Assembly: GCF_051201665.1 (NCBI RefSeq)
Contig: NZ_CP179210.1
Location: 3,472,001-3,536,000, forward strand
Direction: 5' to 3'
DNA from: Psychrobium sp051201665
GTDB lineage: Bacteria; Pseudomonadota; Gammaproteobacteria; Enterobacterales; Psychrobiaceae
Length of the DNA: 64,000 nt
The translations under genes and the position numbers were made by a program. Shown here piece by piece: positions 34,907 through 43,011 of the stretch (within the stretch, counting starts at the first letter, position 1; each line of letters begins with the position of its first letter). The notes beneath the pieces were generated by a model that worked only from the letters and a program-made list of their open reading frames with translations, was not told the origin of the DNA and searched no databases.

Positions 34907-35172
34907 TTTTTTAGTATTTCTTTTTCTAATTCAATCCGTTTTATGCGTTTTTCGAGTTCTTTAATTTTTATCTGTTCAGGTGTTAATGCAGTCGGTTGGT
35001 CTGCTATACCGTTTCGCTCTTTCTTTAATTGTCGTGCCCATTTATCAATGGCTGATTTACTCACTCCGACGGCTTCGGAAGCTTCTCTGACAGAGTATCC
35101 TTCATCAACAACAAGTTGAGCTGTTTCGAGTTTAAATTCTGCTGAATAAGTTGGTCTTGTTCTAGTATTCAT
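34861..35172 (-). CDS. IS3-family OrfA, HTH protein
   Basis: 103 residues from the ATG at 35172. N-terminal helix-turn-helix (SAEFKLETAQLVVDEGYSVR, then EASEAVGVSKSAIDKWARQL), then a leucine-zipper-like coiled coil (IKIKELEKRIKRIELEKEIL). The slippery heptamer A-AAA-AAG (34912-34906) lies inside the codons for LKKA, allowing the usual -1 shift into orfB. OrfA alone is a DNA-binding repressor in related elements. Confidence 0.88.
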   Translation of the reverse strand: MNTRTRPTYSAEFKLETAQLVVDEGYSVREASEAVGVSKSAIDKWARQLKKERNGIADQPTALTPEQIKIKELEKRIKRIELEKEILKKATALLMSDSLDNLK

Positions 35173-35214
35173 TGATTCACCTAAAGTTGATGAGGCGTAT
35201 GATAACACCTCTAT

Positions 35215-35559
35215 TTAAGTGACCAAATTCACTGTACCACTACACCCCAAACCTATTGGCGCTTGAGTTATATCTACAAGACTTAATTTACCTTCAGGCA
35301 GCCCCAACCTTTTTGTCCAATCTAAAGCCAATAATTCAAGGCGTAACCGTCGTTCTAATACATCGTCTTCCCAATTCTTAAAACTAATAGCTAAATCGAT
35401 GTCGCTTTGTAAATGCGTCTTTCCGCTGGCCTGTGAGCCATATAACCATAAGATATCAATATTGATATCCTCATTAGCCATTTCAATAATACTTAATTTA
35501 ATAGAAGGAAAATCCACGTTATACATTCCGAATAATTCACTTAACATGGAGAGTAGCAT
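35215..35559 (-). pseudogene. MntA-like nucleotidyltransferase truncated by an IS (module 3)
   Basis: The native part is about 105 residues: LWLYGSQASGKTHLQSDIDL holds an intact GS-X10-D-X-D motif and SLVDITQAPIGLG matches module 1. The last residues (CSGTVNLVT) and stop come from the IS3 element. Compared with the 136-residue module 1 protein about 40 C-terminal residues are lost, and the HEPN partner gene is now 1.26 kb downstream. Probably non-functional, although the catalytic core is preserved. Confidence 0.85.
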
Positions 35560-35593
35560 ATATTCATCATTAGATTTACACCCCCCAAAAACG

Positions 35594-35621
35594 AAAAATG
35601 GCGACCTAAGTCGCCATTTTT
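35594..35621. terminator. Bidirectional hairpin ATGGCGAC-CTAA-GTCGCCAT
   Basis: AAAAATGGCGAC and GTCGCCATTTTT form a perfect 12-bp stem around CTAA. It lies between module 4 and the truncated nucleotidyltransferase. The same core hairpin recurs after galU (36713-36734) and in decayed form in the direct repeats near 28.7 and 29.5 kb. Confidence 0.75.
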
Positions 35622-35791
35622 AGTAAAGAAAATCGATCATCCCTCATTCCCTCGTCTCACCACCCCGTCATTGCGCAGTCTGTTGAGCCGGAATCCCATA
35701 AGGCGCATGCAAACGTAACAACAATCGCACTCCAAAGAGTATACTGGCCGCTCCTTACATTATTTCTTTCATAAAAACGGTATGGTTCATA

Positions 35792-36097
35792 CTATTCATG
35801 ATTAAGCAAAATCCCTTCAGATCTCGCAATGTCATGAATTGGCTGAAGCGTTAATTGGCGATCGTGATAAACCAAATCAATTTTTTGATACCCCAGCACA
35901 TCTTCTAGCGCCAACTTCAAATAAACTCTCGCCATGAAGGGGTCATCCAGCGTGTCACTTTCAATGTAAAGATCTATATCCCCCCCTTTCTTAGCATCAT
36001 CACAACGCGATCCAAATAACCAAACTTGCGCATCAACGGCGATATACTCTTTAACCTTTTCGACAATTGAGCTGCGCTCTTGTTCAGTGATCCGCAT
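35792..36097 (-). CDS. MntA-like nucleotidyltransferase (module 4)
   Basis: 101 residues. The nucleotidyltransferase motif is GS-X9-D-X-D: FGSRCDDAKKGGDIDLYIE, with the third acidic residue in KIDLVYHD. It ends PIHDIARSEGILLNHE, a common ending in this family. It overlaps the HEPN-type gene upstream by 14 bases. Gene order is HEPN first, as in module 2. Predicted partner or antitoxin of that protein. Confidence 0.82.
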   Translation of the reverse strand: MRITEQERSSIVEKVKEYIAVDAQVWLFGSRCDDAKKGGDIDLYIESDTLDDPFMARVYLKLALEDVLGYQKIDLVYHDRQLTLQPIHDIARSEGILLNHE

Positions 36098-36599
36098 TTA
36101 GATCACCATCGAGCTCTATCCCAATTCCAGCCAAATACTGGCGTAAACTAGTTAAAATAGACAATAAATTAGCCGATTGCTGCCAAGCTCCATTTAAGGC
36201 GGCAGCGCGTTCATTTTCAGATTCAGGATAGTCGTGTGCAAACGCATTTCGAACTTCTCTTAATAAACGCCACTGCTCTGGAGATTCGATAACACCACGC
36301 TTCTCCATCATATTTAATACATCAACCATACTAATGGGAGATTCATCTTCCAGCTTTAATAAATTACGAAACAACTTATTACCTACGCAGTCCTGCAAAT
36401 CAGCAAAACGTACCCTAAAAGCATCAATTTTATCTTGTAAATCATCATCAGCACAAAGTAAGGAAGCGCCGCTTAAAGGGAAATCATTAGTTAATCGTCT
36501 CAACGATGAGCTCAAACGGTTCGCCGTTCGAATCGCCTCAGACCAATTGTTTTTGTATAGAACCACATACTTTTCATTCGCGTAATTCACAGCAGACAC
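36084..36599 (-). CDS. HEPN-type putative toxin (module 4)
   Basis: 171 residues, helical, longer than the other three. The R-X4-H-X-Y motif is present as RNAFAHDYPESENE at about residue 120, in the usual LREVRNAFAHDYP setting of HEPN RNases. It forms an operon with the overlapping nucleotidyltransferase gene. I recognise it by motif and context rather than by overall similarity to a named family, so toxin activity is inference. Confidence 0.75.
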   Translation of the reverse strand: MSAVNYANEKYVVLYKNNWSEAIRTANRLSSSLRRLTNDFPLSGASLLCADDDLQDKIDAFRVRFADLQDCVGNKLFRNLLKLEDESPISMVDVLNMMEKRGVIESPEQWRLLREVRNAFAHDYPESENERAAALNGAWQQSANLLSILTSLRQYLAGIGIELDGDLNADH

Positions 36600-36705
36600 C
36601 TAACCATATATCAGAGTAATAACTATTCACCCATTATACACAGAGTTTAAAATATTTATATTTCAGATGAAAACCACCCCAGCGTATTTACGGCTCATCT
36701 AGCAG

Positions 36706-36734
36706 CCAAAAAAATGGCGACCTAAGTCGCCATT
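36706..36734 (-). terminator. Terminator at the end of the polysaccharide locus (after galU)
   Basis: Read leftward, AATGGCGAC-TTAG-GTCGCCATT is followed by TTTTTGG. It lies about 19 bases beyond the galU stop and would end the long leftward transcript that begins near 58.8 kb. Confidence 0.78.
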
Positions 36735-36752
36735 CTCATTTCATCAATAACA

Positions 36753-37661
36753 TTACGACTGATACTGGTTTAACAACTCAGTGACTGATTCTATAAAGTC
36801 TTTACCTAAATTGTTATCACGCAAGCCATATTCTACAAACGCATTCATATAACCAAGCTTACTGCCACAATCGTGAGACTTACCCGTCATATGAAATGCT
36901 TCCACCGTCTCAGTCTTCATTAACGTCGCAATTGCATCCGTTAGTTGGATTTCATCACCAGCACCCGGCGGGGTAAACTCTAACAAATCCCATATAGCAC
37001 TTGATAACACATAGCGTCCAACAACCGCTAAATTAGACGGCGCTTCATCAATCAGCGGCTTCTCAACAACGGCTGTCATTGCTTTAGACTCACCAGGAGC
37101 TAACTGATGCCCTTTGCAATCCGCTACCCCATAGCTACTCACTTGCTCGATTGGCACAGGCTCAACCATGATTTGACTTGCGCTGCTTTCTTCAAAACGC
37201 TGTAACATCGCCGCCAAGTTCTCAGATTTTAAATCCGCAGAGGCTTCATCTAAAATCACATCCGGCAACACCACTACAAACGGCGACTCCCCAACAATAG
37301 GCCGCGCTTTAAGCACCGCATGACCAAGTCCTTTCGCTTCACCTTGGCGTACATGCATAATGGTCACGCCCTTCGGGCAAATAGCCTGCACTTCATCAAG
37401 CAACGAGCGTTTTACTCGCTTTTCAAGCGTTGTTTCAAGTTCAAATGATTTATCAAAATGGTTTTCAATAGCATTTTTAGACGAGTGTGTAACTAATACG
37501 ATTTCATTTATTCCCGCTGCAACACATTCATTGACAATGTATTGAATCAATGGCTTGTCTACTATCGGTAGCATTTCTTTGGGAATAGCTTTGGTAGCGG
37601 GCAGCATTCTAGTACCTAAGCCAGCTACTGGGATTACTGCTTTTTTAATACAATGTTTCAT
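36753..37661 (-). CDS. galU: UTP-glucose-1-phosphate uridylyltransferase
   Basis: 302 residues. Makes UDP-glucose, the precursor for Ugd and GalE. N-terminal nucleotide-binding VIPVAGLGTRMLPATKAIPK and EMLPIVDKPLIQYIV, HVRQGEAKGLGHAVL, and later VVEKPLIDEAPS and the C-terminal SHDCGSKLGYM. It is the last gene of the leftward polysaccharide run, 28 bases after the epimerase gene. Confidence 0.95.
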   Translation of the reverse strand: MKHCIKKAVIPVAGLGTRMLPATKAIPKEMLPIVDKPLIQYIVNECVAAGINEIVLVTHSSKNAIENHFDKSFELETTLEKRVKRSLLDEVQAICPKGVTIMHVRQGEAKGLGHAVLKARPIVGESPFVVVLPDVILDEASADLKSENLAAMLQRFEESSASQIMVEPVPIEQVSSYGVADCKGHQLAPGESKAMTAVVEKPLIDEAPSNLAVVGRYVLSSAIWDLLEFTPPGAGDEIQLTDAIATLMKTETVEAFHMTGKSHDCGSKLGYMNAFVEYGLRDNNLGKDFIESVTELLNQYQS

Positions 37662-37689
37662 TGATAGTCCTTATCCTAAAAGCAAATAA

Positions 37690-38748
37690 TTATAGGATAT
37701 TTAATACTTTAAGTTCTTTTTTATAAAAAGTTTTATACCATTGAACAAATTCAGCAACACCTTCAGCTACTGACATCTGTGATTTATAGTCTATTGCGTC
37801 GAATAAATCCTCAACTTCAGCATAAGTTTGATAAACATCGCCAGGTTGCATTCCCCTGAAGCTTTTCTTTGCTTCAATGCCTAATTCACTTTCGATTGCT
37901 TGAACGAAACCCATTAAATTAATAGGCGAACCATGGCCGATATTATAAATCGAATAAGGCGCAGAGCTCGTAGCTGGTGAACCACTTTCAACTTTCCAAT
38001 TATGATCTCTTTCGGGAATAACATCAGCAATTCGAACAACACCTTCAACAATGTCATCAACATGAGTAAAGTCACGCCACATATCACCGTTATTGTTAAT
38101 ATCAATGGTTTCACCATCTAAAATTTTCTTGGTGAAAATATAAGGTGCCATATCAGGGCGCCCCCATGAACCATAAACGGTAAAAAAGCGCAGTCCAGTA
38201 GTAGGGACATTATAAAGGTGAGAATAGCTGTGGGACATTAATTCATTCGATTTTTTAGTTGCTGCATACAGAGAAACCGGATGGTCTACTGAATCTGAAG
38301 TTGAAAATGGCGTTTTATTATTCAATCCATAAACAGAACTAGAAGATGCATAGATTAAATGTTCAACATCATTATTTCGACACCCCTCGAGAATTGCTAA
38401 GTGGCCAATCAAATTGGAATCTGCATATGCCATTGGATTCTCAATTGAATACCTAACGCCTGCTTGGGCAGCTAAGTGAATAACGCGATTAAATTTCTCA
38501 ATCTCAAATAACTTCGCGACGTTCTTTCTATCAATTAAATTTAACTTGATAAAATTGAAACAACCTTGTTTTTCATTACGATTTTCAATTGTAAATTGCT
38601 CCAATTCAGACAATCTTGCTAATTTTAAATTAACATCATAATAATCATTTAGGTTATCTATTCCAACAACATCATGCCCTGCCTCACATAAACGTTTTGA
38701 AACATGAAAGCCAATAAAACCAGCAGCACCAGTTACTAAAAATTTCAT
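37690..38748 (-). CDS. UDP-glucuronate 4-epimerase family protein
   Basis: 352 residues. Extended SDR with TGAAGFIGFHVSKRL, SSSSVYGLN, YAATKKSNELMSHSY (YXXXK) and RFFTVYGSWGRPDMAPYIF, the last typical of LpsL/CapI-type UDP-glucuronate 4-epimerases that make UDP-galacturonate. It follows ugd by 9 bases, and Ugd makes its expected substrate, so the two steps form a pathway to acidic sugars for the surface polysaccharide. A UDP-GlcNAc-type epimerase is less likely from the motif set. Confidence 0.87.
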   Translation of the reverse strand: MKFLVTGAAGFIGFHVSKRLCEAGHDVVGIDNLNDYYDVNLKLARLSELEQFTIENRNEKQGCFNFIKLNLIDRKNVAKLFEIEKFNRVIHLAAQAGVRYSIENPMAYADSNLIGHLAILEGCRNNDVEHLIYASSSSVYGLNNKTPFSTSDSVDHPVSLYAATKKSNELMSHSYSHLYNVPTTGLRFFTVYGSWGRPDMAPYIFTKKILDGETIDINNNGDMWRDFTHVDDIVEGVVRIADVIPERDHNWKVESGSPATSSAPYSIYNIGHGSPINLMGFVQAIESELGIEAKKSFRGMQPGDVYQTYAEVEDLFDAIDYKSQMSVAEGVAEFVQWYKTFYKKELKVLNIL

Positions 38749-38757
38749 TTTAAAACC

Positions 38758-39924
38758 TTAATCTGAACCAAATAAATCACGGGTATACACTTTTTCTGAA
38801 ACAAAATTCAGTTCGTTACACATTCTATTTGAAATAATCACATCTGAAACTGAAGTAAATTCATTTAAATCAGTAAAAACCTTTGAATTAAAGAATTCAG
38901 ATTCTGCCAATTCTGGTTCAAAAATAACCACTTCAATTCCTTTGGCTTTGATCCTTTTCATAATCCCTTGAATGGAAGACGATCTAAAATTATCAGATCC
39001 ACTTTTCATTATTAATCTGTAAATACCGACTACTTTAGGATTACGCTTAATAATAGAGTCGGCAATAAAATCTTTTCGAGTACTATTTGAATCAACAATT
39101 GAGCGAATTATATTATTTGGAACATCTTGATAATTCGCTAATAACTGTTTGGTATCCTTAGGAAGACAATACCCTCCATACCCAAAAGACGGGTTATTAT
39201 AATGATGGCCAATTCGAGGATCTAGACTCACCCCCTCAATCACCTGTCTAGAATCTAAGCCATGAGTTTCGGCGTAACTATCTAACTCATTAAAGTATGC
39301 AACTCGCATAGCAAGGTAAGTATTTGAGAATAATTTAACAGCTTCAGCCTCTATCGAATCAGTAAACAAAATATCAATATCTTGCTTAATAGCACCTTGT
39401 GCTAATAAGTTAGCAAACACTTCAGCTCGCTTACTTTTTTCACCAACAATTATTCTAGAAGGGTGTAAATTATCAAAGAGCGCTTTTCCTTCACGCAAAA
39501 ATTCAGGTGAAAAAATGATATTCTGACAATTAAATTTTTCTCTAACGCTTTTTGTAAAACCAACAGGAACTGTCGATTTAATTACCATTGTGGCATTAGG
39601 GTTAATATCTAAAACATCTTTAATTACTGCCTCAACTGATGATGTATTAAAATAATTAGTTTCTACATCATAATCAGTTGGAGTTGCTATCACTACAAAA
39701 TCAGCATTTTCATAACCAACTTTTTTATCTAATGTTGCATTAAAATTAAGATTTTTATTCAATAAGAAATCTTCTATTTCAACATCAGATATCGGCGATT
39801 TTTTTTGATTTAGAAGATCAACTTTCTCTTCAACTATATCAATGGCGATCACTTCATTATGTTGTGCCAACAACATAGAGTTCGACAGCCCAACATAACC
39901 TGTACCCGCTACTGCAATTTTCAT
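38758..39924 (-). CDS. ugd: UDP-glucose 6-dehydrogenase
   Basis: 388 residues. Oxidises UDP-glucose to UDP-glucuronate in two NAD-dependent steps. N-terminal Rossmann motif KIAVAGTGYVGLSNSMLLA, STVPVGFT, FSPEFLREGKAL, the catalytic cysteine in GYGGYCLPKDTKQL (about residue 255) and a C-terminal UDP-binding domain with KSGSDNFRSSSI. It is the short 388-residue form common in enterobacterial and marine capsule clusters. It precedes its likely pathway partner, the epimerase. Confidence 0.94.
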   Translation of the reverse strand: MKIAVAGTGYVGLSNSMLLAQHNEVIAIDIVEEKVDLLNQKKSPISDVEIEDFLLNKNLNFNATLDKKVGYENADFVVIATPTDYDVETNYFNTSSVEAVIKDVLDINPNATMVIKSTVPVGFTKSVREKFNCQNIIFSPEFLREGKALFDNLHPSRIIVGEKSKRAEVFANLLAQGAIKQDIDILFTDSIEAEAVKLFSNTYLAMRVAYFNELDSYAETHGLDSRQVIEGVSLDPRIGHHYNNPSFGYGGYCLPKDTKQLLANYQDVPNNIIRSIVDSNSTRKDFIADSIIKRNPKVVGIYRLIMKSGSDNFRSSSIQGIMKRIKAKGIEVVIFEPELAESEFFNSKVFTDLNEFTSVSDVIISNRMCNELNFVSEKVYTRDLFGSD

Positions 39925-39940
39925 ACTTTATTAAACCTAT

Positions 39941-41107
39941 TTAATTAATTTTCATGCGTAATTCTTTACCATATTCCATACTTGGCTTCTCAATATAAAT
40001 ATATGTTAATGACGCTATCAAAATAACAATAAATGATATTAGGGGTAAAAAATAAAAATAATGCGTAAGAGAAATGTTGTTCATTGAATATATTAATAAA
40101 AACTGATACAAACCAAACAAAATAAAGCCATGCAATAAATAAATACCATAACTTATTTCACCTAAAAATATTGAAAATTCAGTTTTTAACAATCCAAACA
40201 TCGAAACACCTTGAACAACAAGAGTAAAAAACAAAGCAATAGAAAGTATTTGTAATATAGAAAAAGGATTGGAAATAAATATCGCGAAAAACAATAAGCC
40301 AATTGCAATTATATTATAAAATAAATTGTCTAATATTATATTTTTTACTGAAAATTCAAAATAATAAATCCATCCCCCAATTAAAAAAAGAATAAAATAA
40401 ATTGAAGTGAAAGCCATCAATTTAATAGGGAAAATAAATAAATAAACTACAAAGGCCGTTACAACACTTACACTAACTACTTTGTTAATTTTGAAAAAAA
40501 ACGCTATAACTGGTACTGAAAAATAGAAAAACCATTCGTACTTCAACGTCCAATCTACACCTGCAATTATTCTTCTAGTGTCTTCAAATTGATTTATCTT
40601 AGAGCCATGGAATAAAAACCACCTCAAAATACTAATAAAGAATTCTTTAACACTAACAACAAAATGAAAATTGGTATTCAACATGACAATTAAAAAAATA
40701 AAAACAAACGCAAAAAAATACAAAGGCATAATACGGAAGCAACGAGATATCATTAATTCTTTAATACTAATATCAAATTTATTCCGAATAAGTTTACCAA
40801 TAAATAAATAACCTGTAATAATAAAAAATATGCCTACGCCTACCTTTCCGAAGTTCTGAAAGTACAACTCACTTGGCGCTTTCCACTCACCTAAAACTAA
40901 CCAATAATAAGTTAAGGAAAAATGATGGAAAATCACTAAGATAGCAAGATAACCTCTTAAACCATCAATGTTTGATTTTCTCTTTGGCAAAGGAATCCAT
41001 TTAGATATATTAAGCCTTAAAAATATAAATTTAGAAAATATAGCTATGAAAATCAAAGTAGTAATACAAAAAAATATATTCATGATATCTTGTGTTTCTA
41101 AGTTCAT
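39941..41107 (-). CDS. Acyltransferase 3 family membrane protein
   Basis: 388 residues from the ATG at 41107, just after the preceding stop at 41109; AGG lies 8 bases upstream. About ten membrane helices. Acyltransferase-3 signature: NIDGLRGYLAILVIFHHFS (the histidine pair expected for catalysis), GVGIFFIITGYLF, and SYGIYLLHGFILF near the end. Such proteins O-acetylate sugars of O-antigens or capsules in the inner membrane. Strongly AT-rich, like the neighbouring glycosyltransferase genes. Confidence 0.88.
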   Translation of the reverse strand: MNLETQDIMNIFFCITTLIFIAIFSKFIFLRLNISKWIPLPKRKSNIDGLRGYLAILVIFHHFSLTYYWLVLGEWKAPSELYFQNFGKVGVGIFFIITGYLFIGKLIRNKFDISIKELMISRCFRIMPLYFFAFVFIFLIVMLNTNFHFVVSVKEFFISILRWFLFHGSKINQFEDTRRIIAGVDWTLKYEWFFYFSVPVIAFFFKINKVVSVSVVTAFVVYLFIFPIKLMAFTSIYFILFLIGGWIYYFEFSVKNIILDNLFYNIIAIGLLFFAIFISNPFSILQILSIALFFTLVVQGVSMFGLLKTEFSIFLGEISYGIYLLHGFILFGLYQFLLIYSMNNISLTHYFYFLPLISFIVILIASLTYIYIEKPSMEYGKELRMKIN

Positions 41108-41108
41108 A

Positions 41109-41867
41109 TCAACGCCTAAATATAGCTCTATAACCATAATGAAAAAAGCAAACAATCGATTTAGATAATTTCAACTCTTCCACATTCCGATAAATTTCCC
41201 ACTGTCTCATTGCTTTTTTAAACTTATTTCTAGATATTGAATTAGGAAGTATTCGATATGACGTCAGCGGTTTTGGATATAAGACAGCACACTTACAAGA
41301 TTTTAACAACTTTAACCACAGTGCATAATCTTGTCCGGTGCGCAAAAGTGGCATAGAGATATCTCCAAAGCTACTCTTTTTCAGCATTACGGTAGAGCAA
41401 CCTAGAGTTGCTTTCTTTTTTAACATATCGTTGTAATTAACTTTTTTAACATTTTTAAAATTATCTATAACTTTTCCACTTGAAATACCATTTGAGTCAA
41501 CAACTTTAAACGAGGTAAAACTGAAGTCAAAATTATTATCTTTCATAAAATTAAGTTGTAGCTCGAGCTTATTTTTCTCCCATAAATCGTCACTATCTAT
41601 AAAAGCAATATACTCTCCGTTTGATTTTGAAAGAGAAACATTTCGTGACACCGCTGCACCGGAATTAATTTTATTACAAAAGAATACAACACGTTTATCA
41701 GCCAACGAAATACGATTCAAAATATTTCTTGTTTCATCAGTCGAACAATCATCAGTCACCAACCACTCCCAGTTTTCATATGACTGTGCAGAAAGTGAAT
41801 CATATACAGCTTGGATATATTGAGAAGAGTTGTAACTCGCTGTTATTATGGAAATTAATTTACTCAT
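41109..41867 (-). CDS. Family 2 glycosyltransferase
   Basis: 252 residues. GT-A fold: SIITASYNSSQYIQAVYDSL, WLVTDDCSTDET, NSGAAVSRNVSL and the metal-binding DXD-like FIDSDDLWEKNKLELQ, then GQDYALWLKLL and TSYRILPNSISRNK typical of TuaG/WaaV-like enzymes. Adds a sugar to the lipid-linked repeat unit on the cytoplasmic side. It sits one base after the upstream gene region and directly before the acyltransferase. Donor and acceptor are not predictable. Confidence 0.88.
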   Translation of the reverse strand: MSKLISIITASYNSSQYIQAVYDSLSAQSYENWEWLVTDDCSTDETRNILNRISLADKRVVFFCNKINSGAAVSRNVSLSKSNGEYIAFIDSDDLWEKNKLELQLNFMKDNNFDFSFTSFKVVDSNGISSGKVIDNFKNVKKVNYNDMLKKKATLGCSTVMLKKSSFGDISMPLLRTGQDYALWLKLLKSCKCAVLYPKPLTSYRILPNSISRNKFKKAMRQWEIYRNVEELKLSKSIVCFFHYGYRAIFRR

Positions 41868-41868
41868 A

Positions 41869-43011
41869 TTATGAAATAATCAACTTAATTAATGTTTTAG
41901 GGAAAATAAAAATGCGGTTTAACTTTGAAAAAGCATCAGAACTTCTAGCCTTAATTAAATGTAAAAAGGATGGCTTTACATCAGTCAAATATGAAATATA
42001 TAAATACATTTTGGAGAAAGATAAAACTTCATCAGTTTGATTATTCGTAAATTCCGATTTAATTAAATTCAAATGACTAGAAAATGCATTGTAAAAATTT
42101 TGCGACGAAAATTGTTGCTCTAAATTATCCCGTTCATAAAAAAATAGCTTTACCAAATGCTCAATTAAAACTTTCTTACTTACGTCTTCTAGGTAGCATG
42201 ATTTATTATTACTCACATATTCGCTCAAACATACTCGATTACGAACTGTTTGTTCCATAATATCAGGTAACTGCTCAAAACTTTCAAACGTTTCATCAAT
42301 TTCAAAATTAAGATGATTGTTTGTACCACCTTGCATTTTCTGATACGAAATAACCTTAAGATTATTAAGTGACGCCTCTCCAACAACACGGGCAGCGCCT
42401 TCAGCTCTTGACGGAATAACCAAAGTACGGCTTTGAAGGTAGAATTGTTTAATGACATCTTTAGGAAGCGGATTACTGCTAGTCATTGATTCGATATATG
42501 TAATATTTTTTCTTGTACTAGAATTCATTGATTGTAATACATTACGAACTCTTCGGACGTAAAGTTTTTCCTCTATTGAATTACCCAATCTATTTACTAT
42601 CAATATATTAGATGATTCGACTCGTTCTAAAAGATATTTACAAGCTTTCACAAATTGCAATAAATTTTTTCTTGTCTGAGAGTTTCCAATGTATAAAAAA
42701 TCATACTTCTTATCTAGATTATCAACCTCTGAAATTTCATTTTTATCAATGAAATTAAAACCATTCAAGGGAATTCTAGGCACAGAAGTTGTTTTAATTT
42801 TCAACACGTTGTCTGCAGATAAATAAAAATCTGCCCACCAGATATCCTTGCTCAATTTAGAGTAAAAACCAAAATAAACGCCAATGATATATTCTTTCTT
42901 TAACCGTTCAATTAATTTTTTGTCCAACGCTGTAAAATACTGAACCTCAAGATGCTTTAAAATTAATATTCCCTTATTATTATTCTGAGGGGGTAGTAGT
43001 GTATAAGCCAT
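41869..43011 (-). CDS. GT-B type glycosyltransferase (GT4-like)
   Basis: 380 residues. The C-terminal half shows the GT-B pattern: YDFLYIGNSQTRKNLLQFVKA, a strand with SNILIVNRLG, and the donor-site segment LVIPSRAEGAARVVGEASLN with the conserved glutamate near residue 220. The N-terminal half is little conserved. Its start overlaps the O-antigen polymerase gene by 32 bases, so translation may be coupled or begin later in the frame. Likely one of the repeat-unit transferases. Confidence 0.75.
   Translation of the reverse strand: MAYTLLPPQNNNKGILILKHLEVQYFTALDKKLIERLKKEYIIGVYFGFYSKLSKDIWWADFYLSADNVLKIKTTSVPRIPLNGFNFIDKNEISEVDNLDKKYDFLYIGNSQTRKNLLQFVKACKYLLERVESSNILIVNRLGNSIEEKLYVRRVRNVLQSMNSSTRKNITYIESMTSSNPLPKDVIKQFYLQSRTLVIPSRAEGAARVVGEASLNNLKVISYQKMQGGTNNHLNFEIDETFESFEQLPDIMEQTVRNRVCLSEYVSNNKSCYLEDVSKKVLIEHLVKLFFYERDNLEQQFSSQNFYNAFSSHLNLIKSEFTNNQTDEVLSFSKMYLYISYLTDVKPSFLHLIKARSSDAFSKLNRIFIFPKTLIKLIIS

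Larger units (their letters stand above)
33988..35243 (-). mobile_element. IS3-family insertion sequence
   Basis: About 1256 bp. Inverted ends begin GTAGTGGT and share TTTGGTCAC about 20 bases inside. Two overlapping genes, orfA and orfB, are joined by a typical slippery site. No target duplication is visible, and about 110-120 bases of the invaded antitoxin gene are missing between the IS and the HEPN start, which suggests an IS-adjacent deletion. Confidence 0.88.

Noticed and set aside
26596..36599. Complete integrative element (genomic island with integrase and att sites)
   Set aside because: No integrase, relaxase or tRNA-flanked direct repeats were found, and housekeeping galE lies inside. 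The region looks like accumulated separate insertions.
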